A DNA stretch of 33,558 nt from assembly GCA_018398765.1 (NCBI GenBank), contig JAHBMJ010003752.1, positions 65,565 to 99,122 of the forward strand. The letters are read 5' to 3'. The DNA is from Chromera velia. Its lineage: Eukaryota > Sar > Chromeraceae. The notes beneath the pieces are model-generated. The model saw only the letters and a list, made by a program, of their open reading frames with translations. It was not told where the DNA came from and did not search any database. Positions 10,626-21,012 of the stretch are shown one piece after another (the first letter of the stretch is position 1; the number at the start of each line of letters is the position of its first letter). The position numbers and the translations under genes are program-made.

Positions 10626-13537
10626 ATGGAAGGCCACGGATTTTTTCTCCCGCTTCCGCCGCCGCCTCCTGGGGTTCCATACCCGCAAGCTCAGAGTACC
10701 TTCTTCTATCCGGAACCGGCACAAGCACAGCCTCTTCCACCGCCGCATTGTAATGAGCAACAGCAAGACCTTGTTCACGCCAACTTGCAGATGGTGCAAG
10801 CGCCGGAGGTTCTTGGAGGCAGGGTCCGCCTCTGTGCGGGGGAGAACCGGGAGGCCAATGCAGAGTCTGTGCAATTGCAAGAGGCAGGAACCGAAAGGGC
10901 CTCATTATCTGGTCAGTTGCTGGCTTGCTCTTTTCGATCTGGTTTTTGGATTGGGCTCAGCGGTGCATGCGGTTTGATGAAAGGGTCAGACAGGAGTTAT
11001 CTAAAAAGGGGCGGGGAGGGATTTCTTTTGGTCCTTCCGTCTGCACGTCCAACATGAAGCGATTGCATGAAAGAGTCGCCTGGTTGATGTCATGAAAGAA
11101 GAGTTTAGGCTGGACTGTTGTTGCGTTGTTATCTGTTCTGTTGTTGCTTCTATTCGATCGTTCTGCTCTCTCAGACTCTCACTCTCTCTCCCTTCCCCCC
11201 CCTCTCTGTCTTGTTATTTGCAGACACAAGTAAGGAAGGAGAGAAGGGACGAAGAACTCCGGAGACGTCGGGGATCAACTGCAAGCCAGTCAGTCTGTCT
11301 GTCTATCTGTCTCGAGAAGAAGAAACATATAGTCTGTCGGTGTGTATGCGTGTGTGTTTGTGCAGCCGCACTTTTCTCTTCTTGGCTCTGCGTGTCTGTG
11401 TGTGTTCACGTCTCTTTTTTTCACTTTGCGTGTTGACTTTTACCACACTCATCTTCTTCCCTTCGTACGGGAAATGTCGTTCATCCAATCGTTTCCCCGA
11501 CCAACCCTCCTCTCTGTCTTTTCCATCCATCCGTGCGAACATGCAGGTGGAAAATGAGGGTGACACGACCGACGTGCCAGATGTACTAGAGGACGAAGGG
11601 CAAAGTGAACTGCAGCCACTGCCGTCCCCCCCGAAGGCTTCCCCTGCCACCCCTGCTGCAGTGCGGGAGCGGGGGGAAGGGTCCACCCCCCAGTGTCGGA
11701 AGGACAGACGACAACTGGAATCCCCCACCCTTCTCTTTTCTTTTGCGCCCCCTCACACTTTGAGACCCACGCCCTCCACCGTTGCCACTGAGTCGGGGTG
11801 GAGTCCGACTTGCCTTCGAGGGAGAGGCCCTAGCCGAAGTCTGCTCTGCAGTCCCGAAAGGGAAAGGGAAAGGGCGGAAGAATTAAACCATCTCCTGCCA
11901 TTCCTCGTCTCTCCGTCACCGACTCCCCTCCCCGCTCCCGTCCCGAGGACCCCTCCTCCCCGCGTCCCACCGACTGCGAATGCGTGGGGTGCTTCCACTG
12001 CGGTCAAAGAGTGAGGCTCTCAGAAGTCGAGGCCCACCTGAAGGTCTGCCAAGCAGCCGCCGAGCAGGAGACGGCAGCAGACCCCCATGAGAAAGAAGGA
12101 CCGAAGACAGAGACGAGGCAGGGAGAAACCCCCACACGGCCGTCCAACAACACCAAAAGATGCAGAGCAGCAGAGAAGGCTGCAGGCGTGTCCGCCCCCG
12201 CCCCGTCCATTCTCGTCTCCGATCCTCTTACACACGCACCGCCGGCACCTGCACAGAAGCAAGAATCCTCAACTGTGTCGGCACGTGCCCGCCGGGTTCT
12301 TTCCACAGTCGCCGCCAGGTTTTCCGACTTCTCTGTCTTTGTCTCCAGTCAAGTCAGCATAATTGGCGGCGGGGCTTCAGCCGCGGCGTCTGTGGGTGCT
12401 CAGCCAGCATCCAAATCAGACAGTCCCTCACAGGTACTTCAGAAGCAGAACAACGGCAAGGGGGAGGGCACAGGGAAGGGTGAGAGCACCAATGTTGAGA
12501 CTGCTGATAGGAGGAACCAACTGCAAAACAGCAGCGGCAGCAGCAGCAACAGCAAAACTGCCAACCCGCCTGCCGTCTTTTCCCCCTCTCAAATCTCATC
12601 AGACGCCCACCCTGCCTCTTCCTCTGTTTATCAGTCTACCTGCCGGTTCTTCTCAAGTGTGGGGTCGGTTGTCTCCAAACTCCCGTCCTCCGTCTCTGCT
12701 TCCTTTGCGAACGCACACAAGGAGATGGAATGTGATGGCCAGTCCCCCCAAGCTCAGAAGGAGGGAGGCAGGACCTCGTCCCAAGAGGGGGGGGGAAAGT
12801 CACGCCTCTATCAGCAGGACCTCTCCTCCCTTGTACAGAATACGCCGATGGAAAACTTAGTCGATCTTGCATCCTCAGCCTCTTCCGTCTCCACCCCTGC
12901 CTCCTCTCTCCCCCGCCCCGTTCGCATCCTCGTCTACAACGTCCACAGCATCGCAGGATTGTTGAACAGTGCGTTGAGGGCATGCAACAGCAATGCGGGG
13001 GGGGTATACCATCTCTCTGTCGAAATCGACGGAGTAGAGTGGCAGTTTGGGGCGAGAGGGAGACCGGAGGGCTTGGTTTCCTCGGGGGGGATCACGTGCA
13101 TCCCTGTACGGAGCAGTGCAGAGTACGGTAAGGTCGTCTTGGAAGTAGAGGCGGGGGCGACATCTCTCTCTCCACGAGAGATCGTGGACATTCTCGACAC
13201 GTTGTACGACGAAGGCTATCACACGGAGTCGTACGACGTGTATGAGAGAAATTGCGTCCACTTTGTGGATGAATTTCTGTCTCGTCTGTCTAGCAGGGAT
13301 CCGGGTGTCCAAAAGATGCCGGAGAGATTTCGACAGGGCCACGAGGCCCTGCGAAACGTCCACAATTGGGTGGTGAGAGGAGAATTGGATCGCAGGGAGA
13401 GAGTCGAACGTCCCGATCCACAGAAAGCAAAGCTCAGCAGCAGCATAAGCAGCTCTGTGGAGAGGCGAGCATGCCCTCGTCCTTCTGGATGCGCACTGCG
13501 ATTGAAGGGGAAAAAATTCTTTTCCCTATCACCGTGA
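10626..13537 (+). CDS. UBZ4-like zinc finger plus PPPDE cysteine peptidase, spliced
   Basis: PPPDE peptidases (DeSI family) remove SUMO or ubiquitin using a His-Cys dyad. The domain lies near the C-terminus, about 12925-13290. The catalytic His is in GVYHLSVEI (codon 13010-13012) and the catalytic Cys in YERNCVHFVDEF (codon 13253-13255). Upstream, at 11990-12049, Cys and His are spaced C-x2-C-x11-H-x3-C, the pattern of RAD18-type UBZ4 ubiquitin-binding fingers. Between them lie about 280 Ser/Pro/Gln-rich, probably disordered residues. Proposed exons are 10626-10911 (Pro-rich start), 11224-11288, 11547 to about 11660, and about 11834 or 11852 to 13537; phases agree at the first two junctions. 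The third intron is uncertain because its donor is weak, so a frameshift there is possible. The stop is TGA 13535-13537. An alternative splice from donor 13373 (GTGAGAG) into about 13441 would extend the protein into downstream exons. Confidence 0.75.
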
Positions 13538-13865
13538 CCTGTCTCTCTCTGCATGAAAAGTGCGACGGGGGGGCAAGGGAGAGGGTGAGTAAGGGGGGCC
13601 CGAGGATTCTCTCTCTTCTTTGATGTTTCTGCTTGCTTCGTCTTTGATGAATTGATGCTTTTTGATTTTTCTTGTTCTTGACCGAAGAGAAGAGAAGAGA
13701 AGAGAAGCGTGTCAGCGGAATGCACAACGGACACGGACATTGTGAAAGGGGGAAAAGAAAGGAGCAGACCGGCCTCGCCTCTCACATCCTCGCTACTTTG
13801 CCCTCCTTTGAACCTCTGGCTTGTCTGATCTCTCACTGTGGATTGCGGCAGTGTCCCATAGACAA

Positions 13866-13901
<36 letters not shown>

Positions 13902-15963
13902 AGGAGTCCTCCCGGCTCCCTCCGGTGTGGAGAGAGAGAGAGAGAGAGAGAGAAGGACGGGAAGGAATGCATCATGTCGTTCCTCCCTCAAGCTGGAGGC
14001 AGATGAAGGAGAAATCGACCCGTAAATCTGTTTTGAATCCGCATCGCTCTCTTCCCGTCCTTTCTCTCCCTCTGTGTCTACATTGCGCCATGCATGCAAC
14101 GGTCGGAAATATGTTGGAGCATGGAAGGAGGAAAACACAGGGGGGGGAAGCATGGGAGATCTCGTCCCAAGATGCACTCACGTACACGTACTTGTTTTGT
14201 TTCCCTTGGTCTTTTGAGACTGCCCTGCTCGACTAGTCCTTGTCGGGTAAAGGAATGAAAGTCTCTTTGTTTCTGTCTTCTTTTCTCCTCAAATTACCTG
14301 CATACATCTTGCATGTGCCATCTTGGCTATTGGAAAAGGGGGTCGGGTTTGGGATTTAGGAAGGGACTCTGAGATGCCTCTCGAGGTCCGGTTGGGTTTG
14401 CGGAGGGAGGTTCTTCGCAGGTGTCTGTCTGTCTGTCGGTCTGTCTGTCTGTGAAAGCTACAGGGAAACTGTCTCGTCGGGCATATTCGCACCGTGATCT
14501 AGGTGCTGGAAAAGGGAGATGCGCTATTTTGAATACCTGTTCTCAGCTGTGAGTGGACGAAAAATACTGCCTGAGGCGGATCAGTGTTCGTGGCTCTGCG
14601 GGACTTTCTTTGATCTTTCCATACATTTTCTTTCAAGAAGAAAGAACAGACGCTGGGCTTTTGAGAGAGCTCACCAAAAGGAGCGAGAGAGAGCATATAG
14701 GACTGTGCTTCGCTGCTGTGGGTGTTGCGAAACGTTATAAGAAGAAGGAAATGAAAGAGTTGTGAAAGCAAAGTGAAAAGCTGGTTTGTCATTGTATGCC
14801 GTCACTTTCTGCACTCATGTCATGTCGTCATGTCTTGCCCTTCATGTCATGTTTTGGTTCATAACATTCCCTTTCTTTTCTTTTCTTTTTTTTTTATTCT
14901 TTTCCCTCGGGCGTTTTCTTGTGACGGGTCCCCCACCAGCAAATTGCTAAGCAGATGGCAGCTCGGAAACTTTCTTTCTCTCTCCCGCGGGCTGATGCAA
15001 GCAACCCGTACAGCATGAAAAACACAGCATCAACCAGAAAAGCTCCCTCCCTGGACATGCAGAAAAAGTCTACGTATTTCAGTCAGAAGATTGGGAGGAA
15101 CAGCAAGGTGCGTCACCTCCTGCCAGGAATGGGGTGGATCTTCGACCATGAATTCCCTCCCTCCCTCCGCCGCCTCCATCCATCATCCTTTTTTGAAAGA
15201 AAAGTCTCTCTCTTATCCCGGTATGCAGTCAGATATTCCAATCATGTGGCGATGATGGAAAGAAAAAAAGAAGAGTCCGTACGAGCAGAGCACCACCCAG
15301 ACAGAGACAGAGAAGTCATCAACAGTCCCAAGAGCAGACAACAGGCTCGGGAGCAGGGAAGATCAGCTCAGCCAATCAGGAAAAAGCCCCCCGCAAGCTC
15401 AGCTCACCCAAGACGAAGGAAGCTTCTCAAGCAGCCGCCGCTGCTGCTGCTGCTGCTCCGGTACTTTCGGTTTCAGTTTCTGGCGGGTCGCACCGGTCTT
15501 CCGGGGCGCTGCCTGGCCCAAAGATGCGCCTTCCCCTTCCCCGCGGAGGACCCCAAACCCCCGCCTCCCCCCCCTCCGGACACACCGCCGCCGCCTCCGC
15601 AACTCCCCCCTCTGTGCCCCCCCAGGTTCCTCCCATCATGATCCACCACGAAGTGTCTGTCTGCTGCAGCTGCCCCCACCGACACAGACGACCTTCCGAT
15701 TCCCTCTGCAGAACCCTCTGCCCGTCTGCTGCTGGAGAGCAGGAAGAACGAGAGAGAGCGACAGCAACAGCGGCGAGTACACGGGGGTCAGCGACGAGGA
15801 GGATAGCTCCAGCTCAGACGACGGCTACATGACCCCACCGAAGCGGTCGTCCCACGCGAAGGCCATGGAGAGACTGCCTAAACTAGGCCTGAGTCTGGGT
15901 GCGTCCCCTCCCGTTCCATCTTCCTTCTCCCTCCAGGCTCCTCCTGAGTATCTGACAGATTGA
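13441..15963 (+). CDS. Multi-exon gene with nuclear-localisation-like motif; may be the 3' part of the PPPDE gene
   Basis: Spliced coding blocks follow each other in phase. A frame ending at a strong donor (GTGAGTAAGG, 13585) is followed by exon 14940-15107 (CAG acceptor, GTGCGT donor, 56 codons) and an exon from 15233. That exon encodes KKKRRVR (15260-15280), resembling a classical nuclear localisation signal, then a Gln/Ser-rich run, eight or nine Ala, and a Pro-rich segment. After at least one further, unclear junction near 15660-15710, a last frame is acidic (DEEDSSSSDD) and ends at TGA 15961-15963. I recognise no catalytic domain. It could be a separate gene or an alternative C-terminal extension of the PPPDE protein. 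The first exon, 13441-13584, is the weakest part. Confidence 0.4.
13560..14525. repeat. Segmental duplication, copy 1
   Basis: This block is more than 95% identical by eye to about 16055-17012, offset about 2,490 bp. It begins around a shared GAGG^GTGAGTAAGG donor, includes CA and GA microsatellites of different lengths, and ends at AAAGGGAGATGCGCT. It lies mostly within the intron before exon 14940-15107. Confidence 0.93.
13866..13954. repeat. (CA)n and (GA)n microsatellites in copy 1
   Basis: A (CA)n tract of about 34 bp is followed 30 bp later by a (GA)n tract of about 24 bp. The matching tracts in copy 2 (about 16366-16393 and 16421-16441) are shorter, so they have diverged since the duplication. 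Confidence 0.85.
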
Positions 15964-16054
15964 TTGATTGATTGAGGGAGGTGCATAGGAGAAGAGAAGG
16001 TAAAATTAATTCAAGGGTTCTCTTTAGCACATAGAAGAAGCTTCACTTCATGTG

Positions 16055-16361
16055 TGAGGGCGGGGAGGGCACGGAAGAGGGTGAGTAAGGGGGGCCCGAG
16101 GATTCTCTCTCTTCTTTGATGTTTCTACTTGCTTCGTCTTTAATGAATTGATGCTTTTTGATTTTTCTTGTTCTTGACCGAAGAGAAGAGAAGAGAAGAG
16201 AAGCGTGTCAGCGGAATGCACAACGGACACGGACATTGTGAAAGGGGGAAAAGAAAGGAGCAAACCGGCCTCGCCTCTCACATCCTCGCTACTTTGCCCT
16301 CCTTTGAACCTCTGGCTTGTCTGATCTCTCACTGTGGATTGCGCAGTGTCCCATAGACAAA

Positions 16362-16395
<34 letters not shown>

Positions 16396-17061
16396 AGTCC
16401 TCCCGGCTCCCTCCGGTGTGGAGAGAGAGAGAGAGAGAGAAGGACTGGAAGGAATGCATCATGTCGTTCCTCCCTCAAGCTGGAGGCAGATGAAGGAGAA
16501 ATCGACCCGTAAATCTGTTTTGAGTCCGCATCGCTCTCTTCCCGTCCTTTCTCTCCCTCTGTGTCTACGTTGCGCCATGCATGCAACGGTCGGAAATATG
16601 TTGGAGCATGGAAGGAGGAAAACACAGGGGGGGGAAGCATGGGAGATCTCGTCCCAAGATGCACTCACGTACACGTACTTGTTTTGTTTCCCTTGGTCTT
16701 TTGAGACTGCCCTGCTCGACTAGTCCTTGTCGGGTAAAGGAATGAAAGTCTCTTTGTTTCTGTCTTCTTTTCTCCTCAAATTACCCGCATACATCTTGCG
16801 TGTGCCATCTTGGCTATTGGAAAAGGGGGTCGGGTTTGGGATTTAGGAAGGGACTTTGAGATGCCTCTCGAGGTCCGGTTAGGTTTGCGGAGGGAGGTTC
16901 TTCGCAGGTGTCTGTCTGTCTGTCTGTCGGTCTGTCTGTGAAAGCTACAGGGAAACTGTCTCGTCGGGCATATTCGCACCGTGATCTAGGTGCTGGAAAA
17001 GGGAGATGCGCTCTACATCATGTGGCGATGATGGAAAGAAAAAAAGAAGAGTCCGTACGAG
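16055..17061. repeat. Segmental duplication, copy 2, with internal deletion
   Basis: Positions to 17012 match copy 1. From 17017 to 17061 the sequence matches 15241-15285 exactly, the segment that encodes the KKKRRVR motif. The 715 bp present in copy 1 at 14526-15240, including exon 14940-15107, are absent. This is therefore a partial tandem copy of the exon-intron unit, probably non-functional as a gene. Confidence 0.9.
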
Positions 17062-17534
17062 AAGGTGACACTGTTTCTTCATCCGATCCGTTTCCTCTCT
17101 GCCTGGTTCTCCACTGGAGACATTGAGAAGTGGGAATGACTCAGAGAGAGCACTCATCTAGACAGGAGAACAACACGGACATACGCAACTGCACATTCAT
17201 CTCACGTACTCTCTGAGCCCCTCATCGTACTTCGCTCCCCCTTCACTTTTCGTCCTCGTCCGCTCTTCAACCTCCAACCCCGACCCTCGGAGGGCCCAAA
17301 GGAAGCGCAGCCCTCCCAGAGACGAACCAAAAACAATCCTCAAATCCCCCACGTCCACAGGAGGAGCCAGATCTCCATCCCCCAAACACAACGTCCGTTT
17401 TCCCTCCCCTGAGACACTCTCCCCCTCGAGGCCCATTCCCCCAGCCGAGGGGCGGATGGATGACGGGAGAAGACTGGTCCGCAGTGATTGTCTGCCTGTT
17501 GAAGGCTTTTTTGTTTCCACTTATCTATCTCTCT
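17062..17534. other. Region between repeats, no firm gene
   Basis: A reverse frame (17520-17197, 107 residues) and forward frames overlap here without recognisable domains. The reverse frame has a plausible mixed composition but no supporting splice partners. No gene is called. Confidence 0.35.
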
Positions 17535-17905
17535 ACTTCATTCTGTCTCTCTCTTAACTGTTGTCGGACTGGCCGTGTTCTCGTTCAGTGGGGCACGATA
17601 ATTCAGGTTTTGTCAGGAGTCTGTCTATCTTGCCCTCTCTAGCTACCTCTCTTTGTCTCTCTGCTTCATTCTGTCTCTCTCTTGACTGTTGTCGGACTGT
17701 CCGTGTTCTCGCTCAATGGGGCACGACAATTCGGGTTTTGTCAGGAGTCTGTCTATCTTGCCCTCTCTAGCTGCCTCTCTTTGTCTCTCTGCTTCATTCT
17801 GTCTCTCTCTTAACTGTTGTCGGACTGTCGGACTCCGTGTTCTCGCTCAATGGGGCACGACAATTCGGGTTTTGTCAGGAGTCTGTCTATCTTACCCTCT
17901 CTTCC
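17535..17905. repeat. 128-bp tandem repeat, three copies
   Basis: The anchor GGGGCACGA occurs at 17590, 17718 and 17852 (spacing 128 and 134 bp). Each copy contains CTCTCTCTT.ACTGTTGTCGG and TTTTGTCAGGAGTCTGTCTA. Copy 3 carries a 6-bp internal repeat of the TGTCGGAC motif. The unit is not a multiple of three. Confidence 0.88.
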
Positions 17906-17999
17906 TTTTTGTCTTCCTTTTTCGGCCTTTCTCTCTCTGTGAGACAAGGACACACAGAACCCATCCCCCCAGCCCCTCTGTGAGTAGGAGAGGGAAGTG

Positions 18000-18880
18000 A
18001 GTGAAATTTAAGGAGGGAGAAGGGGGAGTCGAGGGGAGGAACGGGCACCTCTCAGACACATGCACACCGAGAGTCAGCAGAGGAGGCCCCACACTTCTCG
18101 CTGCACTCACCCTCTAATAGCTCCTCTTCCCGAAATAACCAATCGCCCAACACTAACTCACCGCTTCACTTGCCTTCCGTGCATCCTTACATCACCCTCA
18201 CCCTTACTCTCACGGAGTCTTACCCAAATTGAACCGGGGAAGGGGAAGGGGAAGGGGTAGCATGGCATTGCCCGCGTGTTCTTAGTGAAGTGGCTTTGGT
18301 TTTTTTCTTGTGGACAATGAAGGCATACAAGGATGAGGGGAAGGTTTGCTGCATCCGGCGTCGTTTGATCGACTCTTCTCATTGAGTCGTTACTTCCGTC
18401 TGAGGGTGCGTGTCCCTGTAGTTGCATCTCATGTGGGGCCTCATGTCTGCCCGTCCACTGGGGTTGCTCATGCTGCAGTGCCGCAGCAGAGACTGGCAGG
18501 GTGTCGACGTCCGCAAGAGTGCGTCGGGGGAGGGGATTCCGAAGCGCCTGACAGTATGGTATGGGTGTGACCAGTGCGGTGGCAGGTTGGGGAGGTCGGC
18601 CTTCCCTTTTTGAAGGCAAAGGAGTGGGAACAGTTCAATGCATCAGTGGGACGTGTGCCACATATTTCCCTCAGTTATAGATTCTGTCTCCGCGCCTGTC
18701 CGACAATTAAGTGGTGAAACAACAGTCAAGTAGGAGAGGCGCTGCTTGCCTGTTGGTCGGGCTGTGGGTCAATGGCTTAACGGAGGGTGCGTGTGGTTGT
18801 TTTGGGGAATTGAGGGCTTTTTGATTCCTTCATTTGAATGCACGTACGCATGGTTCCTCAATAATTCAAAGGAGCGACAA
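18000..18880. other. Unannotated region, possible decayed coding DNA
   Basis: Moderately long frames exist on both strands (for example reverse 18619-18158, and forward 18422-18613 with CDQCGG). All are short and none shows a known domain. Several forward stretches after 18600 look codon-like but contain stops. I call no gene. Confidence 0.35.
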
Positions 18881-20280
18881 TGTCGACGTATTTAGACCTC
18901 AAAGTTGCGTGGGCATAAGGAGAATCTCTCCCATACAAGTGAATAAGAAAGGCGCTCAGTGCGTTCAGGCCTTTGTTGTCACTTTCTTCTTAACTTAACT
19001 TTTTCCTTTGTTTAACTCTCTGGTTGAGATCCGACTTTTTTCTTCAAGCATGAGCAAATGTATGGCCGCTATAGTATGTCTCCTTGACAACTTGAAAAGG
19101 GATGATAAGAGACTATGTTGATATTTGATGTTCAAAGTCATATATATTCGATTCATATTTATTTGAATTTCATCATCATCATCAGCAGCATCATACACCA
19201 TCGCTATTGGCCCATAATAGGCATCTAGCGTTCAAGAATTTAATGCTGGTAAATAAGAACAAAACTGCCTCGTGCGTTGCTGCTTAACGCTAGAACTAGT
19301 GCTAGAAGCCTAGAAATAGGCTGATGGCGAATCATTAACGATGGTATAATAATATAATGGTCTAGATAATGATGGTAATAATATATAATAGTATTTGATA
19401 TGTCTTAAATTTAATACTACAGGTTTTTTGTACAGGGTTTTCCACTTAAAAGCAACCTCCCTGAACCTAAGTACCATTTAAAAGACTGACATTAAATAAT
19501 CATTTTGAATGTGTTCAATGCCATAACATTGCCGTTTTATCTTCTAGTGAGAGAGTATGGTAGATCTGTGTTTTGAAAGAAATCAAGAATCGGGAATCAT
19601 ATCTATTGAATAATTTGAATTTTCAATTATTATGAGGACCGTCTGCACATTTTTAAAAGATGTACGTAAAGGACCGATCGTTCTTTTTCTTGAAAGACGT
19701 GAAAGAAAGTAGATTTGGAGATACTTTTAAGGTTGGTTCTGGTATCGTTTTCCTTAAACCTTGCCTAATCTAGACATTCAACCTAGTATTCAATCCTGAT
19801 AATTAATATGATTGTTTTGCATGTCTAACTGCATATATATATTGAATACTATATTTTAGTGCAAAATATTTTACAATTTTTATTTATTCTAAAGTTTATT
19901 CGGCCAGCCCATCAATTGGCAGCTAATTATTAGCTAATTTAATCATTATTTATAGATTTTCACAGCTCTAGTCACAGCTAGTGACCTAGCTAGTGACCTC
20001 ACCTAAGAATCACTTTGGACCTTATTGACAGAGTTATTGTACTGCATGTATTTTATTTCGTCAAGTTTCAATTAATCTATCTCAATCGCTTTAACCGCGA
20101 ATTACGACGAACCAACGCATATATGTGAATTGAATTGACCACTGTTTCCCTTGTATCGAGTACTATCGAGTGGTGCATTCAAAAAACGTAGCCCCCGTCG
20201 ATGCTTCCGTGCAATGCGTGCTGCAAGCACATGCGATCGCACGGACAGTGCAGCACCTTCGATCGGCTGACTGATTGAGT
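18880..20280. other. AT-rich island without genes
   Basis: About 1.4 kb is strongly AT-rich, unlike the GC-rich flanks, with only very short ORFs. It contains a (CAT)n-like tract at 19171-19195 and repeated CTAGCTAGTGACCT-type motifs near 19970-20000. It may be ancient non-coding mobile-element debris or a structural spacer. It separates the repeat-rich left half from the reverse-strand THADA-family gene. Confidence 0.6.
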
Positions 20281-20339
20281 GATTGCATCTCAGATCAACC
20301 GATCGTGAAGGAATGAAGTCAAGACGGAGGCTCTTAGCG

Positions 20340-20630
20340 CTAGCTCAGCACAGTCGAGAAGCACACAGCTTCACAGCATTTCTGCAGCTGTTGAAGCAAG
20401 TTCTGTTCTCTCCCCGACCCCGAACCCTCCCCTCTGTCCGCTTCGGCGTCCTTCCCCTCTTCCCCGTACATGTGCAAGACAAGGGATACCAACGCCCCCA
20501 GCATTCTCTCCAAGTGCACGCTTCCCCTCCCCACCCCGCGACTTCGCAAATACCCTTCATGAGCCCTTCGCACAGCTGACGCTACTCGCCGACCCCCTTC
20601 GTCTTTCAAAGAGTCACCTCGAAATCCCTT
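20340..20630 (-). CDS. THADA-family gene, probable terminal exon
   Basis: The reverse frame ends at TAG 20340-20342. The last about 97 codons (from GFRGDSLKDEGG) look coding and contain MLGALVSLVLHMYGEEGK and LLQQLQKCCEAV helices. The acceptor is weak (GCGAAG near 20631) and the preceding intron contains the assembly gap, so the join to exon 12 is uncertain. Another in-phase candidate begins at 21252 (AYIVSLSGWK). Confidence 0.45.
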   Translation of the reverse strand, partial: KGFRGDSLKDEGGRRVASAVRRAHEGYLRSRGVGRGSVHLERMLGALVSLVLHMYGEEGKDAEADRGEGSGSGREQNLLQQLQKCCEAVCFSTVLS

Positions 20631-20980
20631 CGCAACCCCGCAAAGAAAGGCGAATACGCAAAGAAGCAGACCCGAAATGGGCCCAAAACAGAACTCGTGA
20701 CTGTCTGCCAGATTCATGGACGTCTCTGTGGGTTTTCTCTCGCTTCCCTCCTCTTGTCCCCCACTCCCTCCCGCTCCCCTGCCTTCAACAGACGAGGAAG
20801 GACCCCCCCCTGCCACCCGCTTTACCTTTGTCTCAGTTCCTGTCAGACCCTGCACGTCAAAAGAATGGGTACACGCATGATTGAAACATTGTCACGTATC
20901 ATCACAGACATACAACAGGAAAAAAAGAAAATTTGGGGCTGAGGAAACAGAACGACAGAGTTACAGAGACAGAGAGCGAG

Positions 20981-21012
<32 letters not shown>

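Noticed and set aside
18158-18619. Reverse ORF of 153 codons
   Set aside because: No recognisable domain, low-complexity end, and competing open frames on the other strand.
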